In this document: positions 34,017 to 42,674 of the stretch, in pieces
Layout: each line of letters starts with the position of its first letter
Numbering within the stretch: position 1 is the first letter of the stretch
Source of the DNA: Paraktedonobacter sp964250225
GTDB taxonomy: Bacteria > Chloroflexota > Ktedonobacteria > Ktedonobacterales > Ktedonobacteraceae
Length of the DNA stretch: 64,000 nt
NCBI GenBank assembly: GCA_964250225.1
Contig: CAXUEY010000006.1
Coordinates: 1 to 64,000 of the forward strand
Reading direction: 5' to 3'
Translations under genes and position numbers: made by a program
Notes under the pieces: model-generated
The model's input: the letters and a program-made list of their open reading frames with translations, nothing else
What the model was told of the DNA's origin: nothing
Database searches by the model: none

Positions 34017-34907
34017 GTGCAAGTCAGCAAACCGAGCGTGACGGCTAAAGTGCCGCCACATGTATATTTTTTCGTGAGTGCCATTTTTCATTATCTGGGG
34101 CCGGCTTTTGCCGTGCTGCTCTTTGCCCAGGTTTCAGTGCTCGGTGTGGCGTGGTTCCGCATCGCGACGGCTGCGGTCATTTTCGCGCTCTGGCGACGAC
34201 CCTGGCGTGTGTTTGCGCAGGCCTCCTGGGGGCAGCGACGGTTATTGTTGGCGCTGGGCGTGGTGCTGGGCCTGATGAATGCCTGCTTCTACCTGGCCAT
34301 TGCGCGCCTGCCGCTGGGAACCGTTGGCGCTATCGAGTTTCTTGGCCCCATCGCGCTGGCTGCTCTGGGGGCGCGCACTCCACGCAATATCGCGGCATTG
34401 CTGTTCGCGGCTGCTGGTGGATGGCTGCTGACGGATGTACGTTTCGGTGGCCAGCCGTTGGGCTTTGTCTTTGCCTTCGCCAACTGCTTGTTTTTTATGC
34501 TCTACGTGATCCTCGGCCATCGTATCGCTCAGGATGGTGGAACTGCCGGAATTGATCGTTTGGGAGCTGCCATGCTCATCGCGCTCGTCACGATCACACC
34601 CATTGGCATCACCGGCGCGTTGCCAGCCATGACGCAGATCGTGCTCGTTCTCGTTGGGATCGGGGTCGGGATCTGCTCATCGGTTATCCCCTATGTATGC
34701 GATCAGTTAGCGATGGCCCGCCTGCCACGCGCGACCTTTGCGCTGTTGCTCTCCCTATTGCCTGCCTCTGCTGCTGTGATCGGCGTGGTGGTTCTGCGCC
34801 AGATTCCGAATATACTGGAGATCGCGGGTATTCTGCTGGTTGCCGTCGGGGTCGCGCTCCATCATGAGGCCACGGCTCGGCCCACAAAGGATCGCAAGGA
34901 TACTTAG
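34017..34907 (+). CDS. EamA/RhtA-like inner-membrane exporter
   Basis: 296 aa, ten predicted membrane helices in two EamA halves (LLALGVVLGLMNACFYLA; YVCDQLAMARLPRATFAL). Resembles the RhtA threonine/homoserine exporter more than generic EamA. The start is GTG 34017 after AAGGAGAGATAATC. Under the likely control of the divergent Lrp protein, pointing to amino-acid efflux. It overlaps the convergent Uma2 gene by 4 bases. Confidence 0.8.
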   Translation: MQVSKPSVTAKVPPHVYFFVSAIFHYLGPAFAVLLFAQVSVLGVAWFRIATAAVIFALWRRPWRVFAQASWGQRRLLLALGVVLGLMNACFYLAIARLPLGTVGAIEFLGPIALAALGARTPRNIAALLFAAAGGWLLTDVRFGGQPLGFVFAFANCLFFMLYVILGHRIAQDGGTAGIDRLGAAMLIALVTITPIGITGALPAMTQIVLVLVGIGVGICSSVIPYVCDQLAMARLPRATFALLLSLLPASAAVIGVVVLRQIPNILEIAGILLVAVGVALHHEATARPTKDRKDT

Positions 34908-35560
34908 AGTATACCTTTATAAATCTCATCAATGTTCAACTTCAGATTGAGCGGCTCCAGATCAATACTCTGCCCGGCGGTGAAGACTTCCTTCTGCCAC
35001 TCGTTGGCCAGGCGATAGACCTCGATATATGGCTCATACTGACTGGCCAGCATATATACTTCCAATGCTGAGCAGCTCTGGTAACGGGTGAACTTATATT
35101 TCCTATCACGCTTCTCAGTGCTGGGGGAGAGTATTTCGACGATGAGCCGAGGAAATTGAATGCGGAAAGGTTTGCTGATCTTATCGTCGTCCCAGTCGCG
35201 TGCATCGCAGGTCAGCACCACATCCGGGCACAGGGGCGTGCTATCGGGAATGGCCACATATTGTTCATGATGAACACGGCAAGGACCGTCATCCCCAACT
35301 TGCAAGTTCAGCCGAAGTTCAATGCGCCCGGCAATATTGCTATGTTTAGGGGACGAGCCAGTCATGTTGTAGACCAGGCCACCAATCAGTTCATAGCGAC
35401 AATTGGTCTCATCGCTGATGAGTCGTTCAAAATCTTCTGCGGCCATGGGAATGCCTGTGTGTGGGGCATCGGGATCATTGATCCACTGGGCAAAATTCTT
35501 TGCGTTCATTAGTCCACCAGCTTGCGAAATCTCCTGGTCTTCAAACCGACGCTGAGCCAT
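34904..35560 (-). CDS. Uma2-family PD-(D/E)XK nuclease-like protein
   Basis: 218 aa. CPDVVLTCD and RLIVEILSPSTEKRDR hold the Asp and Glu of the nuclease-like core; the C-terminal half (ALEVYMLASQYEPYIEVYRL) is common in Uma2 proteins of multicellular bacteria. Biological role unknown. The start follows AAAAGGGGTAATGTATC. Its tail is duplicated as a fragment at 33192-33422. Confidence 0.82.
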   Translation of the reverse strand: MAQRRFEDQEISQAGGLMNAKNFAQWINDPDAPHTGIPMAAEDFERLISDETNCRYELIGGLVYNMTGSSPKHSNIAGRIELRLNLQVGDDGPCRVHHEQYVAIPDSTPLCPDVVLTCDARDWDDDKISKPFRIQFPRLIVEILSPSTEKRDRKYKFTRYQSCSALEVYMLASQYEPYIEVYRLANEWQKEVFTAGQSIDLEPLNLKLNIDEIYKGIL

Positions 35561-35645
35561 GATACATTACCCCTTTTCTATCCCAAAACGACGTGACTAT
35601 CCGCAAGCTAGTATACCATACTCAACCCAGAGATTTGTAGTGCTT

Positions 35646-36086
35646 CTAAGCCTCATCCGCAGGCGGCCAGATGGTCTTTGGCGCGACAAAGGTCTTGTTC
35701 TTGAAGGAGGGCGGCCCCTCGAGTCCCCAGTGCCAGGAGACGGTTGGGCGCACCGCCAGGTATTCTGTGGTGCCAAGCCTACCGCTGCGCTGGACAATTC
35801 GAGCGAGTCCATGCAGTTTGATGCCGCGCGGTTTCCCCGTCTCTTCGTCGTCGATAATCAGCGAGACTTTGTTGTTACCCGCCGCGACATTTTTGTATTT
35901 GCGCGAGGTTTGCAGGGCCATGCCGCCGATATAAAAATACTGCCCGTCGAACTCGAAGCCTACGGCGTCTACGTCCGGCTGCCCATCCGGTGTGACGGTA
36001 CCCAGGCGCAGTAGCTTTTGTGTGCGCAGGTACGCTAATTCTTTCTCCGAAAACATTGTGAGTCTGTCTTTTCCATCCTTTGACAT
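35646..36086 (-). CDS. PPOX-class (FMN/F420 split-barrel) family protein
   Basis: 146 aa. LLRLGTVTPDGQPDVDAVGF and FYIGGMALQTSRKYKNVAAG, SLIIDDEE are characteristic of small pyridoxamine-phosphate-oxidase-like flavin or F420 binding proteins. ATG 36086 follows AGGGAAGAAAATCGC; ATG 36056 also possible. Substrate unknown. Not coupled to neighbours. Confidence 0.78.
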   Translation of the reverse strand: MSKDGKDRLTMFSEKELAYLRTQKLLRLGTVTPDGQPDVDAVGFEFDGQYFYIGGMALQTSRKYKNVAAGNNKVSLIIDDEETGKPRGIKLHGLARIVQRSGRLGTTEYLAVRPTVSWHWGLEGPPSFKNKTFVAPKTIWPPADEA

Positions 36087-36199
36087 GCGATTTTCTTCCC
36101 TGAAATCAGCCTGTCTATTACCCGTAGGGGTGCGCAATTTTAGCACGCGCTATCATCTTACTCAGCCTACCACCATCATACACAGTATACAGAGAAATG

Positions 36200-36724
36200 C
36201 TACTGTTCTGTGTGTATCAGCGTCAGGATCGTCTCGACAATCTCCTCTGGCGTTTGCTCATCGGTTGGGATCTGGGTGCGAAAAATTGGCGACTCGAAGG
36301 CGGGGACACAACGCTCGATACGCTCTCGAATCCATGTGGATGCTTCAGCGGTATGTTCGCGTTGAGCCAGCCGCTGGAGCAGGGTTTCACGTCTGGCGGT
36401 CAGGCAAAAATGGGAGAGATGCGGATCGATCTTACGCAGACCTGTGACAATCTCCTCAAAATAGGGACGGTGCCAGAGCGTCATGGGCACGACCAGGGTG
36501 CGCCCATAGACGCGCTTGAGCTGCCGCGCCGTTTCGATGACGAGGGGACGCCAGACCGTGAGATCCTGAAAGTCGCTGAAGGTCTCGATGGGCTGAATGA
36601 TTGGGCGCAGGCCATATCCCACCATCTCTGGATCGTAGAGCATACTGTGGTAGAGCCGCTCCACCAGCAGGTCCGCGACGGTTGATTTGCCCGCCGCAAA
36701 CGAACCATTGAGCATGATGATCAT
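36200..36724 (-). CDS. TmrB-like ATP-binding protein
   Basis: 174 aa. P-loop LNGSFAAGKSTVADLL; DPEMVGYGLRP, VVPMTLWHRPYFEEI, LTARRETLLQRLAQR and RCVPAFESPIF correspond in order to Bacillus TmrB, the tunicamycin resistance ATPase (recalled family pattern). The start overlaps the stop of the upstream glycosyltransferase (ATGA), so it is coupled to an operon of three GT9 enzymes. Resistance to nucleoside antibiotics is possible; a nucleotide or sugar kinase role is an alternative. Confidence 0.78.
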   Translation of the reverse strand: MIIMLNGSFAAGKSTVADLLVERLYHSMLYDPEMVGYGLRPIIQPIETFSDFQDLTVWRPLVIETARQLKRVYGRTLVVPMTLWHRPYFEEIVTGLRKIDPHLSHFCLTARRETLLQRLAQREHTAEASTWIRERIERCVPAFESPIFRTQIPTDEQTPEEIVETILTLIHTEQ

Positions 36725-37884
36725 AGATGTATTTTCCCTGTTTCTTTTAATAATCTACGGGCCGCCACTGCTACCGGATCGACGCCCAGCGTGGCCAGGC
36801 AGTCGCGGGTGGCGCAGCCCTCCGGCAGACCCAGGTCGTGGCCGCGATAGAAGCAGGGCATGCAGGGCAGATCTTGTTTGACGACGATGGCCTTGCGGTC
36901 AGCTCGCTGGCCGGTATACGGTCCCCAGGCATCCGAGTTGGAGAGGCCAAAGATGGCGACGACTGGCGTGCCCACGGCTGTGGCCAGGTGCATTGGACCC
37001 GCGTCATTGCCAATAAACAGGTCGGCCAGTTCCAACACAGCCGCAGTGACCTGGACCGTGCTTTTACCCGCCAGACTGCGCACTGGCACGCCCGAACGTA
37101 GCATGCCTATGATCTGCTGGTGTAACTCGGCCTCTTCGGGTCCACCGACGAGCAGCAATTGGCCGCCTGCATCGCGGTAGAGCGTGTCGGCCAGTTGCGC
37201 GAAACGTTCTGGAGACCAGCGCCGCGCCGTGCTATAGCCACCACTGCCAGGATGCATGGTGATGATGGGTCGCGCAACTTGCCTGGTAGGTTCGTCGCCA
37301 AAGACCAGCCGTCGCGCTTCCTGGCGCTGAGCCGGGGTGAGCGGCATGGTCAGTTCTTTCTGGCTGGTCTTGCCGCCTACAGCCTCGGCCACGGCCAGAT
37401 TGTACTCGGCCTCGTGCATCCAGCCAAAGCCCTCGTCCCTGACCTTCACATTGAGAAACCAGCCATGCCCGTTGTCCAGCCCGACGCGGTACTTCGCGCC
37501 CGTGGCCAGCATCAAAGCCTGGTGTTTGCGCCTGCCAAAGAAGAGCGTTAAATGGTGCATCAGCAGCACAGCGTTGTAGTGGCCACCGCGCAGGTCGCGC
37601 AGTAGCGGACGCAGCTTGAGCAGGTTGGTCGGGCGCATGAGCAGTTGTTTGGGGTGGTCGAAGAGGTATTTATCCAGCACGATCACGCGATTAATCACCT
37701 CCCAATCGTCCAGAATACCCGCTGAAGAGGGCGTGACCAGCAGGTCTATCTGGGCCTGGGGGTAGCTCTCACGCAGAGCACGCAGGGCGGGCGTGACCAG
37801 CAGGAGATCGCCAATCGTGGCCAGTTTCACGACCAGGATGTGCGCATTGGGTGGAAGCTGAATGGGTGGTGTGTGTCTTGACAT
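36721..37884 (-). CDS. Glycosyltransferase family 9 (heptosyltransferase-like), third copy
   Basis: 387 aa. ILVVKLATIGDLLLVTPAL at the N-terminus, ITMHPGSGGYSTARRW and FIGNDAGPMHLATAVGTPVV with AIFGLSNSDAWGP are the GT9 signature blocks. ATG 37884 lies 2 bases after the stop of the previous gene. C-terminal cysteines (CMPCFYRG; CATRDC) occur in many GT9 proteins. Likely adds a sugar in surface polysaccharide synthesis. Confidence 0.85.
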   Translation of the reverse strand: MSRHTPPIQLPPNAHILVVKLATIGDLLLVTPALRALRESYPQAQIDLLVTPSSAGILDDWEVINRVIVLDKYLFDHPKQLLMRPTNLLKLRPLLRDLRGGHYNAVLLMHHLTLFFGRRKHQALMLATGAKYRVGLDNGHGWFLNVKVRDEGFGWMHEAEYNLAVAEAVGGKTSQKELTMPLTPAQRQEARRLVFGDEPTRQVARPIITMHPGSGGYSTARRWSPERFAQLADTLYRDAGGQLLLVGGPEEAELHQQIIGMLRSGVPVRSLAGKSTVQVTAAVLELADLFIGNDAGPMHLATAVGTPVVAIFGLSNSDAWGPYTGQRADRKAIVVKQDLPCMPCFYRGHDLGLPEGCATRDCLATLGVDPVAVAARRLLKETGKIHL

Positions 37885-37886
37885 AA

Positions 37887-39233
37887 TTATACTCGCTCGC
37901 CCTGCCCGATTGTCTCCGCCAGTTTCTCTTGTGCGACGGTAAAGACTTGCCTGGGCAGGATATTCTTCATACATTGAGTGGTGAAAAAACGGCAATCCGC
38001 CGTATCTCTGGCCTGGTAACAGGGGCTGCACCAGATATCACTGCGCAGGACCGTTGCGTGTCGGCTGACTGGTCCAGAGAGGGCAGGATTGGTGGGACCG
38101 TGAATGGCGATCACGGGCGTCTCCACAGCCGTAGCCATGTGCATGGGTCCACTATCCCCGCTGATCAGCAGGTCGGCCCGCTTGAGCAGTGCCGCCAGTT
38201 GCGTCAGGCTGGTCTTGCCCGCCAGGTTGAGCGGCTGCTCGCGCATGCGCCTGGTGATCTTCTCGATCAGCGCCAGGTCGTTGGGCGCGCCAGTCAGGAT
38301 CACCTGCGCGTTTTGCTCGCGGATCAGCCGATCTAACAGTGTAGCCCAGTAGGGAACCGGCCAGCGTTTGGACTGTCCGTTGGTGGCGCTGACATGGCAG
38401 GCGATGATGGGACGGCGTGGCTGTACGCCCTGTATACTCTGCGTGTTCTGTCCATCCTGCACGTCCTGCGCGCTCTGTATGCCTTGCGCGGCCAGCAACT
38501 GCTCGACCTCGCGTGTGGCTTGCTCCGAGACATACAGATGTGGGTAACGGTCTTCCGGGCTGACCGTCGCGCCAGCTGCCTGAGCCAGTTGCAGGCAGTA
38601 GTCAACTTCGTGCCTCTGCTCGCCGGGCTGCCAGTGCTGACCCGGCACACTGTCAGTCATCAGGCCGGGGAAGCTCTCGCGGCCAAAGCCCACGCGTCGT
38701 GTCGCCCCGCTCAAGACCGCTAGCACGCCAGCCCATTTCCCAAACAGGCTGATGGCCAGATCGTAATCACGCGCGTGCAGCCGTGTCAGTAGCGCGCGCA
38801 ACTCGCGCCAGTTTTTTTTACTCAGCAAAGCTCTGGGGCGACGCCAGATATTGGGATCATAGCCCATAATCTCGGTCAGATCGAGATCGCCCTCGATGAC
38901 CTTCGCGCTGGCCGGGACCGAGATCAGGTCAATCTCCGCGTCAGGGTAGGCGCGTTTGAGGACGCGGACCGCGACCATCGAGAGCACCAGGTCGCCGATC
39001 AGGTCCAGGCGGATCACCAGAATGCGCCGAGGTCGGTAGGTCGCGGGCCTCAGTGGTGGGTAGCGCTTGCCCACGCGCCCCAGGATCAGCCAGATGCCCC
39101 AGACGCTCATCACCGCGTAGATCGCCCTGCCCAGCAGTCCCCTGCTCGCGCGCACAAACGTCTTGCGCGCCTGCTGCTTCGTCGTTGGCCGCGTAGGATA
39201 CCCGTCATCTTCGATATATGCTGTTTGCGTCAT
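37887..39233 (-). CDS. Glycosyltransferase family 9, second copy
   Basis: 448 aa. A ~65-residue N-terminal extension precedes ILVIRLDLIGDLVLSMVAV; then CHVSATNGQSKRWPVPYW and LISGDSGPMHMATAVETPVI. A short insertion near residue 255 repeats QDVQDGQNTQSIQGVQ-type residues, probably a flexible loop. Spacing to the first copy is 29 bases. Acceptor and donor unknown. Confidence 0.85.
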   Translation of the reverse strand: MTQTAYIEDDGYPTRPTTKQQARKTFVRASRGLLGRAIYAVMSVWGIWLILGRVGKRYPPLRPATYRPRRILVIRLDLIGDLVLSMVAVRVLKRAYPDAEIDLISVPASAKVIEGDLDLTEIMGYDPNIWRRPRALLSKKNWRELRALLTRLHARDYDLAISLFGKWAGVLAVLSGATRRVGFGRESFPGLMTDSVPGQHWQPGEQRHEVDYCLQLAQAAGATVSPEDRYPHLYVSEQATREVEQLLAAQGIQSAQDVQDGQNTQSIQGVQPRRPIIACHVSATNGQSKRWPVPYWATLLDRLIREQNAQVILTGAPNDLALIEKITRRMREQPLNLAGKTSLTQLAALLKRADLLISGDSGPMHMATAVETPVIAIHGPTNPALSGPVSRHATVLRSDIWCSPCYQARDTADCRFFTTQCMKNILPRQVFTVAQEKLAETIGQGERV

Positions 39234-39262
39234 GCCGCCCTGCCCTCCATTTGCTTATTCGC

Positions 39263-40549
39263 TCACTCTCTCATTCCCAGAAGCGTGCGGGCTGCCTGCA
39301 TTACGCGCTCTTCTTCGATCACGCGCACACAGGGGTGTTCAGCTAGCTCCTCTTGCGACCAGTCCAGGCGCCCACAGGGGATGGTTGGACAGGTTGGGCA
39401 GCGTTGGGACGAGGCCAGGACGATGTGACGCGTCGGGTCGCCCCAGGGACCGAAGATGCGCGGGTCCGTTGGGCCAAATAAATGGACGCTGGGCGTGCCC
39501 TGGGCCACCGCGATATGGCCGGGACCATTATCGACGGTTAGCACACACGTCGCGTGTTCCAGTAGAGCCGCCAGTTGGCCGACACTCGCGTCAGTCACCA
39601 GAGTTGCAGCGGGCGCGATATCCTGCGCAACCTCTTCAAGCAGTGGACGTTCAGCGGGACTCCCTGTGAGCATTATGCGCGCTGGTCGAGGCAATGTCAA
39701 CGCCGCTTGCAGCCTGTTCGCGCAGTTCGCCCAGGCTTGCGAGCGCCATAACTTGACCGCACCTCCGCTACCCGGCGGGATTACAATCAGCGGCGCGTCC
39801 TCTGCAATGCCGTCGGCGCGCAAACGTGCTCTGGCCCAGGCACGCTCCTCTTCCATTGGCGCAAACTGCGTGGGATAGTCCGCTGACGTGAATGGTTCGG
39901 CTAATGGCTCGTAGCCCAGCGCGACCAGTCCCGCGCTCGCCAGACGCAAATTCGCGACGGTGGCGTGCTCGCGCTCTGAGACGGGCAGAGCCACATTCAG
40001 AAAAGGCTGACCCGGTTGCAGCGCGTACCCCACGCGGCATGGAATGCCCGCCAGGTGGAGCAGCGCAGCGCCCCACCAGAAGTCCGGGCGCAGATTGATG
40101 GCCAGGTCGTACTTCTCTTTCCGGTGCAACTGGCGCGCGACACTCAAGAGCAGCTTATAGGGTTCCAGCGCCCCCTGTGGAGCGCGTTGAAAGCCCGGAA
40201 AGGGGCAGGTAATCACGCGGTCAACGGCAGGGTGGCGTGTCACAATTTCACTCGACCACGGTCCCACCATCATTGTGATGCGTGCATTGGGCACACGCGT
40301 TCTAAGCGCGTTGAGAATGGGCGTCACCAGGATCAGATCGCCCAGGTGGTCGGGGCGCACCAGGAGAATTTCTGGCGCGTGCCTCGTTCTCTGCCCAACC
40401 TCGTGGGCCGTCTGGTGCGCCCCTGGCGCGCCCAGCCCATAGACAACTCTGAGAACCAGTCTACGCAAGAAACGTTTCAGCAAAACAGTCAGCCCTTTTT
40501 TGAGCATCATATTTCTTTTGGGAAGACCCCTGCCAACCATCAGGACCAT
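39263..40549 (-). CDS. Glycosyltransferase family 9, first copy
   Basis: 428 aa. ILLVRPDHLGDLILVTPIL, VIPPGSGGAVKLWRS and VLTVDNGPGHIAVAQGTPSV are the GT9 blocks. Start uncertain: ATG 40549 lies next to a 21-bp inverted repeat and has no clear ribosome site; ATG 40510 is also possible. First gene of a four-gene operon (three GT9 and the TmrB-like ATPase). Confidence 0.84.
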   Translation of the reverse strand: MVLMVGRGLPKRNMMLKKGLTVLLKRFLRRLVLRVVYGLGAPGAHQTAHEVGQRTRHAPEILLVRPDHLGDLILVTPILNALRTRVPNARITMMVGPWSSEIVTRHPAVDRVITCPFPGFQRAPQGALEPYKLLLSVARQLHRKEKYDLAINLRPDFWWGAALLHLAGIPCRVGYALQPGQPFLNVALPVSEREHATVANLRLASAGLVALGYEPLAEPFTSADYPTQFAPMEEERAWARARLRADGIAEDAPLIVIPPGSGGAVKLWRSQAWANCANRLQAALTLPRPARIMLTGSPAERPLLEEVAQDIAPAATLVTDASVGQLAALLEHATCVLTVDNGPGHIAVAQGTPSVHLFGPTDPRIFGPWGDPTRHIVLASSQRCPTCPTIPCGRLDWSQEELAEHPCVRVIEEERVMQAARTLLGMRE

Positions 40550-40560
40550 TTGCTTAGATG

Positions 40561-40641
40561 CAGGGCAATGTAAAAGTCAGCAAGATCCCTGGAGGAGGCG
40601 CAGATTTTTGGCTCCCCTCGGCTGACTTTTACATTGCCCTG
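40561..40641. repeat. Perfect 21-bp inverted repeat
   Basis: CAGGGCAATGTAAAAGTCAGC (40561-40581; first 20 bases suffice to find it) is exactly complemented at 40621-40641 across a 39-base loop. It lies between divergent genes, immediately upstream of the first GT9 gene, so it is not a normal terminator position. Confidence 0.8.
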
Positions 40642-40728
40642 GCCAGGTTTTATGATACTAGACGAAAAGGAGAAACAAGGGTAAGAGGGAGGTGGTGATT
40701 TCCTCTCAATGTAAAAAGGAGAAAAACG

Positions 40729-41115
40729 ATGTCAGAAGCGTGGACGAAACGGGCGATCTCGGTGCCGGATCTCCCCAACGAGGGCAGAAGTTATGAACAG
40801 TGTATTGTCGCAGGTAATCTCATTTTTATCGCAGGGCAGACCGGTTCGCCAGAGACACCTCTCTTTGAAACTCAAACGAGAGAAGCATTCGTCAGGATTC
40901 GCAAAGCATTACAATCAGCTGGAGCCGATCTCAAAGATCTGGTTGCCATGACTGTTTTCATCACCGATATGCGTTACAGAACGCTCTTTGGCACTATTCG
41001 GAAAGAACTCCTGGGAGAAAGTCTGGCCACCAGCGCGATGATTGGGGTCAGCCAACTTTACGATCCACGTATCCTCGTCGAAATCCAATCAATTGCTGTT
41101 AAGTCGCACGAATAA
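40729..41115 (+). CDS. RidA family protein
   Basis: 128 aa, usual size. CIVAGNLIFIAGQTG, LQSAGADLKDLVAMTVFITD and the C-terminal LVEIQSIA belong to the RidA/YjgF family, whose best-known role is hydrolysis of reactive enamines/imines from PLP enzymes. The Arg that usually binds the substrate carboxylate (R in xxPRxxVE) appears as R in YDPRILVEI. The start follows AAAAAGGAGAAAAACG. Confidence 0.85.
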   Translation: MSEAWTKRAISVPDLPNEGRSYEQCIVAGNLIFIAGQTGSPETPLFETQTREAFVRIRKALQSAGADLKDLVAMTVFITDMRYRTLFGTIRKELLGESLATSAMIGVSQLYDPRILVEIQSIAVKSHE

Positions 41116-41216
41116 CAGGAAATCGAAGAGGTTGTGCTGCAAATCGTGCCAATCCGGGAGATCCACGTGTGATCTTATGTGTGAAGGTTCAGCATATCGT
41201 TGGTCAGAATCTGTAG

Positions 41217-41315
41217 AAATAGAAGAGAGAGGGCAGTTCCAGTTTATACNNNNNNNNNNCAGAGCGGTCCTTCCCATTTAAAACACGCTTCAACGCCCCT
41301 CTCTCTTTGCTATTT
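41217..41315. terminator. Hairpin between convergent genes, interrupted by a 10-N gap
   Basis: AAATAGAAGAGAGAGGG (41217-41233) pairs with CCCCTCTCTCTTTGCTATTT (41296-41315). N at 41250-41259 falls in the loop region, so the apex sequence is unknown. Probable terminator of ridA and of the DUF5679 gene. Confidence 0.5.
41250..41259. other. Assembly gap (10 N)
   Basis: Ten N within a palindromic region; frames crossing it are not reliable. Confidence 0.99.
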
Positions 41316-41351
41316 GTGGAAAAATGCCATATGCAAACGCCGTGGGGCGCC

Positions 41352-41510
41352 TTAGCTCTTCTTTGCGCCGACGATTGCGAACATGGTGGTGCCGCAGACC
41401 GCGCACTGACCCTTCATCGCCGGTTTGCCATTCTTCATGGTGACTTGCTGGGCGTCTTTCATCTCACGTTTGTCTTTGCATTTTACACAGTAGTAAAGTT
41501 GCTCTGCCAT
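41352..41510 (-). CDS. DUF5679-like zinc-ribbon microprotein
   Basis: 52 aa: YYCVKCKDKREMKDAQQV, then MKNGKPAMKGQCAVCGTTMF. Two CxxC pairs predict a small zinc ribbon; the KREM and VTMKNGKPA blocks match my memory of DUF5679. ATG 41510 follows AAGGAGAAAACTCCACA. It lies 27 bases downstream of ispE on the same strand and may be co-transcribed. Function unknown. Confidence 0.8.
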   Translation of the reverse strand: MAEQLYYCVKCKDKREMKDAQQVTMKNGKPAMKGQCAVCGTTMFAIVGAKKS

Positions 41511-41537
41511 TGTGGAGTTTTCTCCTTACACCTGATT

Positions 41538-42461
41538 TTAGAATAAACATATATCCCCCGTTGTGGGATATATCGCACGCGTCAGATACACTTCGTATCC
41601 TCTGATCTGCATCTTGTTCAGCGTTTCCCTGGCTTGCGCCAGGTTGCTGAATGGTGCGAAAAGCGTGGGGCCGCTGCCCGATAACCGCACCAGTTGCGCG
41701 CCCGCTTCTAACAGGTCGCATCTGGCCCTGGCTACCATTGGATAGCGCTCCAACACTCCGCGTTCCAGCCCGTTGTGCAGATGTTGTATGGGTAACTCGC
41801 GCCCCTCTTCCAGAGCCGCGCGGATCGCCAGACTGTGCGTCCCGTCGCTATAGTCGCTGGCCGACAAATTGCCAAAGACCGCCGCCGTCGAAACAGCGAT
41901 GGCCGGTTTGACCAGCAGCAACCAGCGCATTGAGGTCGGCCAGTTTGGAGCAAGCGGAGTAACCCGTTCGCCTCGCCCCTCGCATAACGCCAGACCGCCG
42001 CTCAGAAAAAAAGGCACATCCGAACCCAACATTGAGGCCATCTCCAGCAGGTCGAATGTGGAGAGCGGGAGTCGCCACCACTGCTGCAACGCGAGCAACA
42101 CTGTCGCGGCATCGCTGCTACCTCCTCCTAAACCTGCTGCCATCGGAATACGCTTGTGGAGTTCAAGCAAAACTCCCCGCTTGATCTGCACGCGCTGACG
42201 CAGCAGAATGGCCGCGCGCGCCGCCAGGTTGTCCACACTATTCAGTTCGGGCCTGTCGCAGCGCAATTGGACCGTCTCATCCGAGATCTCCGTCAGGCAA
42301 AGCGTGTCGTATAGGTCCACGGCCTGCATAATAGTTGCCAGTTCGTGATAGCCATCCGCGCGCTTCCCTAACACATCCAGGGTGAGGTTGATCTTCGCGT
42401 ATGCCCTGCTAAAGCACACGCCGGGGTTTTGTGCTTGCTGTGCGTGACTCATGGGAGTCAT
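41538..42461 (-). CDS. ispE: 4-diphosphocytidyl-2-C-methyl-D-erythritol kinase
   Basis: GHMP kinase of the MEP isoprenoid pathway, 307 aa. AYAKINLTLDVLGKRADGYH at the N-terminus, ATP loop PMAAGLGGGSSDAATVL, and VRLSGSGPTLFAPF near the C-terminus are diagnostic. Start uncertain: ATG 42461 or 42452; no strong ribosome site. The longer frame to 42521 adds non-conserved residues. Confidence 0.9.
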   Translation of the reverse strand: MTPMSHAQQAQNPGVCFSRAYAKINLTLDVLGKRADGYHELATIMQAVDLYDTLCLTEISDETVQLRCDRPELNSVDNLAARAAILLRQRVQIKRGVLLELHKRIPMAAGLGGGSSDAATVLLALQQWWRLPLSTFDLLEMASMLGSDVPFFLSGGLALCEGRGERVTPLAPNWPTSMRWLLLVKPAIAVSTAAVFGNLSASDYSDGTHSLAIRAALEEGRELPIQHLHNGLERGVLERYPMVARARCDLLEAGAQLVRLSGSGPTLFAPFSNLAQARETLNKMQIRGYEVYLTRAIYPTTGDICLF

Positions 42462-42674
42462 TGTGCCACAAAAAGCAAAGATGTCAAGCTCAAACGGCGA
42501 AATCCCCCCGCGATAGCCCATATTTCTGCATCTATGACTGCCTGGACGTTTGCTATGCTATACTCGATCAGGTATGTGCATATGTATTAGCGTATGTTTT
42601 GCAGTCGCGTACAGGCTGGATGCCTCTCCTTAAACACGATTCGTGCATCTCAAGAGTGACAGGTGGGAGTTCTT

